A stretch of 64,000 nt of DNA from Pseudoalteromonas luteoviolacea NCIMB 1942 (GCF_001625595.1 NZ_AUXT01000001.1:1-64000); one strand, 5' to 3'; shown: positions 47,948-56,313, counted from the stretch's first letter. Program-made: numbers and translations. Notes: generated by a model not told the origin, from the sequence alone.

Positions 47948-49267
47948 TTAGTAACCTTCAAGAATATCAATGCGGCGCTTCACCTTACTTTGGTAGCGAC
48001 ACAGACTGGCGGCTATGGTTTGTCCGACGTTTTCGCCATAAAGTTTTTGCCCTGCGTGACGCGGCCACACTTTTTGCGGCTTGTCGATCGCGAGTTTTAG
48101 GCCTGAATAAATAAATGCTTGGTCCAGAGGGGGAACAAGTAGATTGGATTGACTGTCGAGTATCGTTTCGGGCCTATCGGTGTTAGCACGACAGGTAAGC
48201 ATGGGGACGCCAAGAGTGTTTAACTCTTCTTGTAAACCTCCGCTATCACTATATACAAAGCGACAATGCTCTCCTGTCACAAACTCCAAGAGATGTTGAT
48301 AACTGGGCCATAATTCATGAAAAACAACACCTGCTTCACAAGCTTTAGATACCAGTGTCTGCAGTTGGTAGCTTTCTACGGCGTTGATAAAGGCATTGTA
48401 TTTTACAAACACGATTTGTATTTGCTCAGTTGCAAGTTGGGTTAAGGCGTTTATAAGCGCGGTTAATATGGGTTTGGTTAAGTTTTCTCGGCGATGAATA
48501 TCAACTCTTATCCACTTGCCATTGGCAAGCTCTGGGTAGCAATCATAAATGGTCTGCTTTGGTTTACGTTGACTCTGCAAAGTGACTGCATCGGCACTAA
48601 GTGAACCGACAATATCTATGTTTTCTGAGAGGTATCCTTCCCTTAATAAGGCTTGACGATTACGCTCTAATGGGGCCAATAACAAGTCTGATACACAAGA
48701 AGTTAAAACGGTATCTATGCCTTCAGGAAAAGGCATATCGCGATACCACACCCATTCACACTGACGCTGCGATAAAAGCGCCTCACCACGTAAGGGCTGC
48801 CAAGAACTAGGTCCCATACTGCGCAGTCCGGCTTCAACATGCACCGCTCGGATCCCGGTTGCCAAATACCAGTACTGCGGTAGTAAATTTGACGTTAGGG
48901 TGTCTCCTGATACAACGGGAACCACGCATGTGCTTGGTGCGAGGTCTATAAAATAATGAGCAAGTTGCTCAATGGCTAAAGCCATATCGGCGGCTTTTGA
49001 TAGCATGCTGCCAGAAACATTTAGATTGATAGCAACTTTGTCGGCAATATCAAAAAGAGCGCCAGCCTCAGTCAGCACGGCATCGTAATGTTGACCACTT
49101 TCAATAACAAGAGTGGACATGTTTTGTGTATCACATGCATGTATTAAAGAAGCCAGTTTTACATAGCAAGGTTTGGTTGCGATCACTATCATAAATACGG
49201 GCCGATTATTACTCACAGCTTCTGTAAAAACGGCTTCTACCTTGTCATGCTGTATGTTGATTGCCAT
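47948..49267 (-). CDS. UDP-N-acetylglucosamine 2-epimerase-like protein
   Basis: A 439-residue protein of the WecB fold, with GQHYDAVLTE, SGDTLTSN, VHVEAGLRSMGP, VDIHRRENL and YSDSGGLQEELNTLGVP, the nucleotide and active-site blocks of non-hydrolysing UDP-GlcNAc 2-epimerases. Such enzymes supply UDP-ManNAc. It is longer than WecB (about 375), with extra sequence at both ends, and some motif residues vary (VDIHRREN for the usual V-T-x-H-R-x-E-N pattern), so a different substrate or a role in transfer is possible. 12 bases after the 539-residue gene. Confidence 0.75.
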   Translation of the reverse strand: MAINIQHDKVEAVFTEAVSNNRPVFMIVIATKPCYVKLASLIHACDTQNMSTLVIESGQHYDAVLTEAGALFDIADKVAINLNVSGSMLSKAADMALAIEQLAHYFIDLAPSTCVVPVVSGDTLTSNLLPQYWYLATGIRAVHVEAGLRSMGPSSWQPLRGEALLSQRQCEWVWYRDMPFPEGIDTVLTSCVSDLLLAPLERNRQALLREGYLSENIDIVGSLSADAVTLQSQRKPKQTIYDCYPELANGKWIRVDIHRRENLTKPILTALINALTQLATEQIQIVFVKYNAFINAVESYQLQTLVSKACEAGVVFHELWPSYQHLLEFVTGEHCRFVYSDSGGLQEELNTLGVPMLTCRANTDRPETILDSQSNLLVPPLDQAFIYSGLKLAIDKPQKVWPRHAGQKLYGENVGQTIAASLCRYQSKVKRRIDILEGY

Positions 49268-49279
49268 GGTTACTCCATT

Positions 49280-50899
49280 TTAGGCCGCTATCATACTGTG
49301 CTCTGCGAGCAGGGATTCAATATCTTGGCGGGTCAGCGCTATCAGCTTTAGCATGGCTGCGACTATCACATCCGTATTGGTTTGGTCTGAAAAGCTAATA
49401 AATAAACGACCACGACTTTTATTCCACTTTTCGTCCCAGCCTAATGTTTGGTATTCACCTATTGCCTTTCGCAAAGTGGGGACAGTTTGGACTAAGTAAG
49501 GTTTAATAAAAGCGAGTTCATCTCGCTCGAGATGAATTTCTACGCCAATTGCATCGGGAAGCGTGAGGAACTCATAGTGGCAAGCTCTAGGCCAGTGGCT
49601 CGGTGCAATTCGCCTAAAATGCATAAAAGAGCCACGAGTTTGCCATTGCTCATCGGCCTGTGCGTTATATTTTTCAATGATCTTTAAAAACTGCTCAGGT
49701 CTTTCTTTGACCACTTTGTGGGCGGAAAATATACCATTGGCAATCACATCCCAATTAGTATCTATGCGTGACGCATGTGGCTTTGACTGGTCAAGGTTAA
49801 CCATGTAAGCGGTCAAATCAGGTTGGTCAGATAGTATGAGTTGGTTGAGTAATGTTTGAGCGCGACGGTAATGTCCGAGGCCTAAGAACGCTTCTTGAAA
49901 ATCTACTTGATGCAGGGAATTGCACAAAATCTTATTTAATGTGTTGACTATTTCAATTGCACAGTTGAAATCCGCGTTTGAGACTTCGTAGCCATCCAAA
50001 ATAGCAAAGTCCATGACTTCTATGACATGCCCAGCATAATAAACTTGGTTTTCAATTAAGTCAGACATCACCATGTCAGTACGCAATTGTTCGAGTTGTT
50101 GTTTGCTTTGTGCATCTTGAGGGTTATCTAACACTTTGACCGTTAGTCTCAGCACACTCAGAAGGACATGCAATATCTCGAGTTGACTGTTCAAAAAGAG
50201 CTCAGCGTAGGGCCTAAACTTGTCCAACTCTGGCACTCTAGCGACCATTGCAAGCACCCCTTCGGTGAGGTGAAACTTGCGGCAAACTGTGTAGTCACCA
50301 ACATAATGGGCGTGTACAGCTTGTACCATGAGTTGTTCAATATCAAATGTTTGCGGTGTACCATCTGGGGCAAAGAAGGTAAAACTTCTGGCTTCAATAT
50401 AAGGATAATAATGTGCGAGCGCAAACAGCATATGACCAAGCTCGACCCCTTTACTTGTCATAATATTAGTTGAGCCGTTTAGCAAATCCGCAAACGTTAT
50501 ACCGGTTTTAGCTATTTCTATATTTGCAGGTACACCAGCCATCGCTGAGTAGGCGAAAGTTTGCCATGGATGAAAATCACCCTCAGGGTCACATTGATAG
50601 ATATAAGGCTGTTTGTCTTTTTTAAAGTGCACAAAGCCTGCAACTAGATCTGTTAAGGGTTTACCTTGGTAGGTCAGATTACCCCAGCCATTTATGACAT
50701 GGCAAAGATGAGGTAACCCATCCCGTTCGACAATGCTATCCAAGTTTTCAGCAATCAGTAGATCTGCAAGATTAATCACTTGGTCGGCAAGCTCTGTATC
50801 GATCGTTTGTGGCGTATGAATGCTCTTTTTAGTTTGATTAATTATTTGCCAGCACTCGTCGCTGAGCTGCAGTGGTGACCATGGCGTGGTTTGTGACAT
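49280..50899 (-). CDS. Unrecognised 539-residue protein, candidate peptide-modifying enzyme
   Basis: The protein is soluble, with no signal peptide or membrane helix. Secondary structure reads as nearly all helical, so an alpha/alpha toroid or helical-repeat fold is possible. Notable conserved-looking motifs are DFHPWQTFAYSAMAG, SKGVELGHMLFALAHYYPY, VQAVHAHYVGDYTVCRKFHL, VYYAGHVIEVMDFAILDG and LGLGHYRRAQTLLNQL, which carry repeated His residues. The last part (from about 430) is alpha/beta. It is the first gene after the second peptide gene, behind an attenuator-like hairpin. I choose the ATG at 50899; one at 50914 is also possible, and a start at 50941 would lie inside the hairpin. No family recognised. 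Its place makes it the best candidate for precursor maturation. Confidence 0.6.
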   Translation of the reverse strand: MSQTTPWSPLQLSDECWQIINQTKKSIHTPQTIDTELADQVINLADLLIAENLDSIVERDGLPHLCHVINGWGNLTYQGKPLTDLVAGFVHFKKDKQPYIYQCDPEGDFHPWQTFAYSAMAGVPANIEIAKTGITFADLLNGSTNIMTSKGVELGHMLFALAHYYPYIEARSFTFFAPDGTPQTFDIEQLMVQAVHAHYVGDYTVCRKFHLTEGVLAMVARVPELDKFRPYAELFLNSQLEILHVLLSVLRLTVKVLDNPQDAQSKQQLEQLRTDMVMSDLIENQVYYAGHVIEVMDFAILDGYEVSNADFNCAIEIVNTLNKILCNSLHQVDFQEAFLGLGHYRRAQTLLNQLILSDQPDLTAYMVNLDQSKPHASRIDTNWDVIANGIFSAHKVVKERPEQFLKIIEKYNAQADEQWQTRGSFMHFRRIAPSHWPRACHYEFLTLPDAIGVEIHLERDELAFIKPYLVQTVPTLRKAIGEYQTLGWDEKWNKSRGRLFISFSDQTNTDVIVAAMLKLIALTRQDIESLLAEHSMIAA

Positions 50900-50930
50900 G
50901 ATAATTCGACCCATTTTTGTTGTTATTAGA

Positions 50931-50951
50931 AGGAGGTGCAAAGCACCTCCT
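50931..50951 (-). terminator. Attenuator-type hairpin after peptide gene 1
   Basis: AGGAGGTGC-TTT-GCACCTCCT on the minus strand is a perfect 9-bp stem with a 3-base loop, followed by TTCTAATAAC. It lies 11 bases after the peptide gene and before the 539-residue gene. A partial terminator here would keep the peptide in excess over its enzymes. The 5 prime arm also contains an AGGAGG. Confidence 0.65.
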
Positions 50952-50961
50952 AGGGCAGTAC

Positions 50962-51123
50962 TTATTTTCTAAGCTCTTGTTCGCAGCAACCTTGCGTGCA
51001 GCAACCACGGATTAGTACAGGCTCATTTGCCAAATCCTGTTGGTTTACTTTAGTTGCAGTGCCACCTGTGATGGCATCCAAATCTTCAAGTGTTAGAGGC
51101 GTCATTTCTTGATTGTCTTTCAT
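50962..51123 (-). CDS. Cysteine-rich precursor peptide 1 (double-glycine leader)
   Basis: A 53-residue peptide. Leader MKDNQEMTPLTLEDLDAITGG (residues 1-21, written as a motif: acidic helix ending in GG) is of the double-glycine type. The core (22-53) ends NEPVLIRGCCTQGCCEQELRK (residues 33-53, given here as overlapping blocks NEPVLIRGCC and CCTQGCCEQELRK), with cysteines at 41, 42, 46 and 47. The ATG at 51123 has an AAGGAAAA ribosome site 6 bases upstream; an upstream in-frame codon is not needed. The paralogue at 51320 matches in length and core. Inferred to be a ribosomally made, post-translationally modified peptide. Confidence 0.8.
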   Translation of the reverse strand: MKDNQEMTPLTLEDLDAITGGTATKVNQQDLANEPVLIRGCCTQGCCEQELRK

Positions 51124-51268
51124 AGTATTTTCCTTATTAAAATCAAAGTAATTGAAAAGAGCCGCCACAACCGATCTATGTAAGACGACGGAGGGTCATA
51201 GCTCGTACTAAGGCAAACGAGTATTGATTGCATCAAAACTTGCTACGAGTTCGGGCTCTTTAAGAGCG

Positions 51269-51321
51269 AAAAGCGGGCTTACCCCAGCTTTTCACCTTCA
51301 AATCCTGTTGATGCAGGATTT
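51269..51321 (-). terminator. Two hairpins after peptide gene 2
   Basis: AAATCCTG/CAGGATTT (51299-51321) overlaps the stop of peptide gene 2. Next on the minus strand, AAAAGC...GCTTTT with an inner GGGG/CCC pairing (51269-51292) forms a 6+3-bp stem with a T-rich end. Together they look like a terminator or attenuator that separates the two peptide genes. Confidence 0.55.
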
Positions 51322-51484
51322 AGAAGATTTGAGGTGGCTCTTCACAGCAGCCTTGGTTACAACAACCGCGGATTAAAATCGGCTCATTTGATAAGTCATC
51401 TTTGTCGAACTTATTTGGGCCGCCACCCACAATTGATTCCATTTCTTCAAGTGATAAAGGTTTCATTTCTTCTAGATTTTTCAT
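51320..51484 (-). CDS. Cysteine-rich precursor peptide 2 (double-glycine leader)
   Basis: A 54-residue peptide too short for usual gene callers. Leader MKNLEEMKPLSLEEMESIVGG (given as acidic helix ending in GG at 20-21), then a core with NEPILIRGCC and CCNQGCCEEPPQIF; cysteines at 41, 42, 46 and 47 as in peptide 1. Between the two peptides NEPxLIRGCCxQGCCE is invariant, while the linker after GG (GPNKFDKDDLS against TATKVNQQDLA) and the last residues differ. AAGGAAAAA ribosome site 6 bases upstream. It lies 33 bases after the GT2 gene. Confidence 0.8.
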   Translation of the reverse strand: MKNLEEMKPLSLEEMESIVGGGPNKFDKDDLSNEPILIRGCCNQGCCEEPPQIF

Positions 51485-51517
51485 TATTTTTCCTTAAATT
51501 AAAAATAGTTAGCAGAG

Positions 51518-52342
51518 CTAACTGTGTTGATGAACAGAGACATACTGTTCAAACTGGTTGCAGGTATCTTGTAAGAAGCTACCTGAAAAGTGGGCATTCG
51601 CATATTTGTCTAAGCAATATGAAAAGTTCTGATGATCGCTTTGCGCTTTACTGAATTCACCCAAGTTTCGAGTGGTGTCATCATGGGTTAAGTGTGTGGC
51701 ACATCCTGCCAAGGACTGCTCTAACATAAGCTTTGCTTTAAGACGAACAATTAAATCTAGGTCCTCCCAACCCCAATAAGTCATTTTTGAATCAAAGCCC
51801 GCAACGTCCAATATATGCTGCTTTTTCACCATTACAAGGCCAGGAGCGGTGCGTTGGTCGTTATTCAAAGTAGATTGGTTAACTAAAATTTCGGTATGCT
51901 TACCCTGACCAATCGGTAATGTGAGTACCGTGCGAGTTTGGCATAGCTGTTGAAATTGGGTCACTGATTGAGGCTTTGATTCTGACACTGAATGCAAGTT
52001 TGCAAAACTGGTTTCAGAGACGAGCGAGTAGAGTTCCGAGAGTGTTGTCTCGGACAATATTACGTCAGCATCTAGGACAAATATGGTTTCTGCTCTAGCG
52101 TGATATATACCCCAATTTAGCGCGAAAGATTTGTTAAAAAACTGAGTGAATATGTGCACGACCCTGACTGTGATGCCTTTACAGTCGACAGCATTGAGCA
52201 ATTCTTGCAAGTGCTGTTGATCGCCACCCATATTTACGATGAGTATTTCAAGCTTCGGGATTTGTTCCAATGCTGGTAAGTTTTGTTCCAATGTTTGGCC
52301 AAGTTCATGGCGGTCTTTCCAAGGTATAATTACACTTATCAC
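51518..52342 (-). CDS. Family 2 glycosyltransferase with galactosyltransferase-type C-terminus
   Basis: A 274-residue GT-A glycosyltransferase. It opens MISVIIPWKDR, has the metal/nucleotide-sugar motif LDADV (91-94) and the GT7-type WGWEDLDL (190-197), which usually reads the donor or acceptor sugar. The GTG at 52342 is chosen because TAAGGA lies 7 bases before it, just after the stop of the upstream gene at 52353; a longer frame would overlap that gene. Closest gene to the two peptide genes. SunS-type S-glycosyltransferases of glycocins are also GT2 enzymes, so modification of peptide Cys or Ser/Thr is possible. Inference only. Confidence 0.8.
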   Translation of the reverse strand: MISVIIPWKDRHELGQTLEQNLPALEQIPKLEILIVNMGGDQQHLQELLNAVDCKGITVRVVHIFTQFFNKSFALNWGIYHARAETIFVLDADVILSETTLSELYSLVSETSFANLHSVSESKPQSVTQFQQLCQTRTVLTLPIGQGKHTEILVNQSTLNNDQRTAPGLVMVKKQHILDVAGFDSKMTYWGWEDLDLIVRLKAKLMLEQSLAGCATHLTHDDTTRNLGEFSKAQSDHQNFSYCLDKYANAHFSGSFLQDTCNQFEQYVSVHQHS

Positions 52343-52352
52343 TAGATAATCC

Positions 52353-53798
52353 TTAGGCAAATACCACAAAGCCATCATCCAAGAGCTGCCAAATAATATT
52401 TTGGGCAGTGTGATCGAAGCGTGATAACTCGATAGGGGCGGTTAGTTCACCTAGTATTTGCAGCTGTTTGTCAGAGAGCTTTTTCTCGGCAGGCCAGCAT
52501 GGGTCGTTAACTATGGTCCACAGCCCTTGATGAATGTGATCAACCGCGATTACTTTTGAGGACAGAGGGATACGTTGGCTGAGAGTATGAGATACATAAT
52601 AGTGTGCCACGCCGCTATAGTTTTCAAAACCCAGAGGCACGTTTGGTAATAGGCATTGGCTGTCATTGTTAATGGGCACATGATGCGCGATACGCGTAGT
52701 TATGCCTTGTTTATGTAAATCGATACAGCGTAGTAAACCTGATTCTAATCGCGATACAAAGTGGCCATAGCGATAATACTGAGAAGCATGATCTTTGCAT
52801 TGCTTACTTAATTCACAGCGCTGTGTATTACTATTGAGCACTTCAGATAACCACGCTAGCCCGCTTTGGTAATTGAAGCGGATGCCGCCTTGAGTGACCC
52901 AAGTGGACATGAGCTTACCTGTTTTATTATCAATAACAGTGTCTTTTAAGCCGCCATAGCGACAGCCTAATACGGGAGTACCCGCGGCCATGGCTTCAAT
53001 TGCGATATATCCATAATTCTCATCTAATGAGTTTGTTGGGTGTATCAACACATCCATGGCTGCAATGCTGGTGGCAAGCATTTGCTCTGACAGATTACCA
53101 GCTGAAAAAGTGACAATATTTTCAAGTTTATAGAGTTTCAGTAAGGATTGAATATAGTCAGGGTATTGATCTGTCATGTAAGGCAAGACGGGATAATCGA
53201 CCCAGTAATTACCAATGACAATGGCTTTTATCGGTTGTTCTGGAAATGCGGCTTTTAAATCTTTTATATATTGTAAGAATCGATGTAAGTTCTTTTGGGG
53301 TAGTAGTCTAGCTACATGCCCTAATACCCAAGTAGATGGTGAGATGTCTAATTGCGTTTTAGCAAGTGATTTTTCAGGGACTTGCCAAAATACTTCAGAT
53401 ACAGGTAATGGAAGAAATATAATGTCAGGTTGAAGTTTTGGACAAATAGCCTTAATCACGTCGATATCGGATTGGCAGTTAACAATGATACCGTCACATG
53501 CCCTTAGCTTAGGCAAATACTCTTGTAAAAAGTGAGTATCTAATGTGGCACCGCCATGCAGAGCCATTATGCGAGGTGGCCCATCTTTATAATCGTCTTG
53601 CCACAATCGAATTCCCGAAAAATTGAGTAATAAGTCAAGCTGCTCATCTAGTACGTTTTCTTGATCTAGGTTAATGAGCTGGGCTCCAGCTTGAATAAGT
53701 GCCGAAAGATAAAAGTGTTTTGTTTTACCAACGCTAACCCAGAATTGTTCTCCCATTCCTGAAACGCCAATTTTGATATTTTTAATCGACTGGGACAT
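52353..53798 (-). CDS. Family 4-type (GT-B) glycosyltransferase
   Basis: A 481-residue protein of the GT-B retaining type, with LGHVARLLPQKNLHRFLQYI and DVLIHPTNSLDENYGYIAIE, followed by AMAAGTPVLGCRYGGLKDTV, giving the E-x7-E motif in ENYGYIAIE. The C-terminal 100 residues are extra beyond a usual GT4 and unrecognised. It overlaps the deacetylase gene by 17 bases and ends 10 bases before the GT2 gene. Could be the heptosyltransferase that uses the GDP-heptose made by HddA/HddC, but the donor is not shown by sequence. Confidence 0.75.
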   Translation of the reverse strand: MSQSIKNIKIGVSGMGEQFWVSVGKTKHFYLSALIQAGAQLINLDQENVLDEQLDLLLNFSGIRLWQDDYKDGPPRIMALHGGATLDTHFLQEYLPKLRACDGIIVNCQSDIDVIKAICPKLQPDIIFLPLPVSEVFWQVPEKSLAKTQLDISPSTWVLGHVARLLPQKNLHRFLQYIKDLKAAFPEQPIKAIVIGNYWVDYPVLPYMTDQYPDYIQSLLKLYKLENIVTFSAGNLSEQMLATSIAAMDVLIHPTNSLDENYGYIAIEAMAAGTPVLGCRYGGLKDTVIDNKTGKLMSTWVTQGGIRFNYQSGLAWLSEVLNSNTQRCELSKQCKDHASQYYRYGHFVSRLESGLLRCIDLHKQGITTRIAHHVPINNDSQCLLPNVPLGFENYSGVAHYYVSHTLSQRIPLSSKVIAVDHIHQGLWTIVNDPCWPAEKKLSDKQLQILGELTAPIELSRFDHTAQNIIWQLLDDGFVVFA

Positions 53799-54765
53799 GG
53801 CTAGTTTCCTTTTTTAGTATTGTTATTGCTCGATTGTGGGCTGTAAATGCATCAGAGGAAGGTTCCGGCTCTGTTGCCCATCTCACTTTATTATCTCTGG
53901 ACTTATCCCATCGGAATAACCAGTGTATACCGAATTTAAATGCCTGAGTTGGTTGGGTATAAATAGGATGTTTTAAGGTTTTATCAATTGTTTGAAATTG
54001 ATAACCTCGAGACTTTAAGGAAGTTAATATGTCATCAAGGCTATCTGCATTTAGCTGATTTACATGGAGCATGAGTATATGAGGAATATTTGTCTCGAAC
54101 ATGTTTAAGCTTGCACTTTCATAAAAGTCTAAGCGTTGCTCGGTAAATGCTAAGTATTGTTCCTTATAGTTTTTTGCCGCGTTTATTTCTTTACTTGTAA
54201 GCTTTTTAGTATAAGGCGCATCATAAATATAATCGGCATTTTCCATTGTGACAGGCACAAGTTCTAGATTTAGCATTTTTAGGCCATTGTGCAACAAGTG
54301 CTGAGACTCATTAGTCTCTCCTGCGTGTAAATAAGGAGGGCGAAAATACTTCTGTTTTTTTTGACCGAGCACTTCCTGCGTTATAACAGCGCCTTTTTTG
54401 ATATCTTCTAGATAAATCTTTAGTTCACTCTGATGATAGGAAATATGAGAGAAGGTGTGATTGCCAAGCTGGTGCCCGCGCATTTTCCAGTCAGACAACA
54501 AGGTTCTTAATAGTTTAGGGTTGTTCTTTAAATGCCCTTCATTAACAAACCCTGTCGCTTTTATATTATGTTTTTCAAGGGTATCAAGTAGCTGATGATT
54601 AATTTTCCTGAGAGATTGTTCTGATAAAGTAAACTCTCCATGAATAGGCACATCATCAAAAGTAATTGACACTTTTTTTTGATGGGATGTGCTTGCAATC
54701 GCGTGAGTATTTGTAAAATACGCACAGGCGACGACTAATATATTAACCAGTTTCATAATTAACAT
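53782..54765 (-). CDS. Secreted polysaccharide deacetylase-family protein
   Basis: A 327-residue NodB-fold enzyme with a signal peptide (first 20-25 residues) and the metal site TFDDVPIHG (35-43), GNHTFSHIS (about 100-108) and YFRPPY. Such enzymes remove N-acetyl groups from sugars in the periplasm. First gene of the cluster. With an epimerase that makes N-acetylated sugar nucleotides downstream, it may trim an acetyl group from the finished sugar chain. ATGs at 54765 and 54756 are both possible starts. Confidence 0.8.
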   Translation of the reverse strand: MLIMKLVNILVVACAYFTNTHAIASTSHQKKVSITFDDVPIHGEFTLSEQSLRKINHQLLDTLEKHNIKATGFVNEGHLKNNPKLLRTLLSDWKMRGHQLGNHTFSHISYHQSELKIYLEDIKKGAVITQEVLGQKKQKYFRPPYLHAGETNESQHLLHNGLKMLNLELVPVTMENADYIYDAPYTKKLTSKEINAAKNYKEQYLAFTEQRLDFYESASLNMFETNIPHILMLHVNQLNADSLDDILTSLKSRGYQFQTIDKTLKHPIYTQPTQAFKFGIHWLFRWDKSRDNKVRWATEPEPSSDAFTAHNRAITILKKETSHVPVD

Positions 54766-54909
54766 GAGTACATTTCACTTTCCTTGAATAAATGAAATAT
54801 AAGCATGTTACAGTTATTTTATCAATGTGTGTTTTTATGTTTTCATGTTAATTTTTATAATTTAGTGGGGAGTGAGTGCAATACCAAGTTCATTAGAGTG
54901 AGATTTAAA

Positions 54910-56313
54910 TTAATTTATCGACGTCTGGTTTTGTAGATCTTCATCTTTCTGTTTCTCTAGATGGACATAACTTAACCCAGGTAGGTTATAGGGTGATTCT
55001 AACTCTTGATTGAAATTGCGTATGTCTTTAATTTGTTGCTCGACAAAACCATGCACGAATGCGTCTAGGTTAGTGTTAACCCACTTCTCAATTGAGTCTG
55101 AATGAATAAACTCGTCCGGGGTGTCTTCAAGGTCGACCATGAGAGCTTGCCAAATTGCACTCTGACTTTTCGCAGGGGCGTCATGGGTGAGATCAATGAC
55201 TTCATTCATCCAACTAAGGCCTACCTCGTCGTATGCTTTAAGCATACTCGAGTATAGGGTTTGCCTTTCTCTATCTGAAGTTAGTGAGTCATAATTAACT
55301 GCGTATTCCCCTGCGTCAGATTGCAGATAGTGCTTGTGTTCACGCCAGTCGAGCTGCTTACTGACTAATGCAAAAATATTTTGTTTGTTTGATTTATCTG
55401 CTTCATTGAGCATGGCAAAAAAGCTATCTTGCTGATACGGCTTTATGGTTTTTGCCATGTCGACAATACCGATATTGGTTTGGTAATCTCCTTCATCCAG
55501 ATGCGCATTTAACTCAAGTAATTGCCCATCGGATAGTTTATTGTCGAGTAATAATGTTGCGTAACGATGGACATTGGCCGTTTTTTGCATACCAAAACTT
55601 TGAGCTAGTATGCTATGCCCTTCGTCATATCTAGTGAGCAGCGCATCCTCTCTTCCCTCATCATCCAAGATCCCTACAGGAGAAGGGTACGATGAAAAGT
55701 CATACGCTTGTCCTTGTTCGAGCAAATGTGACATTGTGTTTATCGAGCTATTGAGTACCTCTTCAGACATGGTGTTAAACTGCTGAATTAAGTCTTCACT
55801 GATATTGTTGAATCTACCAGTTTTAGGGTCAAATGTTGCAGTGGCAACAATGACATCTGCGAATTTAGCCAAGTCTTCATCACTGAGTTTTTTCGTGAGC
55901 TCGAGTAGCTCTCTAGTGGGCTTTAAGTACTGAAATTTGTGCCGTTGTTCTGGTGGTAGCCTGTCTACTTGCGCTAGAAAATCTTCTACTTCAGCTTTGT
56001 CCGTTAGCTCTCCAAAGCGATAAGTTTTTTCAAACTCGTCAGTTCCCAGCCCTGTTAACGTAACTTGCGGTTGAGTGTAGTTTCGGCCGAAACCAAGTAC
56101 GATAGGGCGAGCCAGTGTTGCTTCAAGTTCGGCTTCTTTCAGAGCATTTTCTTCAGGAGATGACAATCTCACTGTGTAGTCGCTATTTGTCGGTGGAGCC
56201 TGTTGAGGCGCAACAACTGTGGTGGCTTTTTTGGCGTTGATGTTACTGAGTTTATGATTATATGCAGATTGCGATTGAGCAATATTTAAATGTTTGGTGA
56301 GCTTATCAATCAT
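54910..56313 (-). CDS. Large soluble protein of unknown function
   Basis: A 467-residue protein with no signal peptide or membrane helix. It is mainly helical, acidic, with repeated LSDEDLAKFADV- and LSDGQLLELNAHL-type segments suggesting helical repeats. The start follows AAGGATAAGGTT. It lies 145 bases upstream of the deacetylase on the same strand, too far for clear operon membership. An N-terminal disordered linker (KKATTVVAPQQAPPTNSD) is followed by the helical body. Family not recognised. Confidence 0.6.
   Translation of the reverse strand: MIDKLTKHLNIAQSQSAYNHKLSNINAKKATTVVAPQQAPPTNSDYTVRLSSPEENALKEAELEATLARPIVLGFGRNYTQPQVTLTGLGTDEFEKTYRFGELTDKAEVEDFLAQVDRLPPEQRHKFQYLKPTRELLELTKKLSDEDLAKFADVIVATATFDPKTGRFNNISEDLIQQFNTMSEEVLNSSINTMSHLLEQGQAYDFSSYPSPVGILDDEGREDALLTRYDEGHSILAQSFGMQKTANVHRYATLLLDNKLSDGQLLELNAHLDEGDYQTNIGIVDMAKTIKPYQQDSFFAMLNEADKSNKQNIFALVSKQLDWREHKHYLQSDAGEYAVNYDSLTSDRERQTLYSSMLKAYDEVGLSWMNEVIDLTHDAPAKSQSAIWQALMVDLEDTPDEFIHSDSIEKWVNTNLDAFVHGFVEQQIKDIRNFNQELESPYNLPGLSYVHLEKQKDEDLQNQTSIN

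Noticed and set aside
50962..51484. Bufferin-type or methanobactin-type peptides
   Set aside because: No DUF692/MNIO, DUF2063 or MbnB/MbnC-like protein is present, and the cysteine motifs differ from those families.
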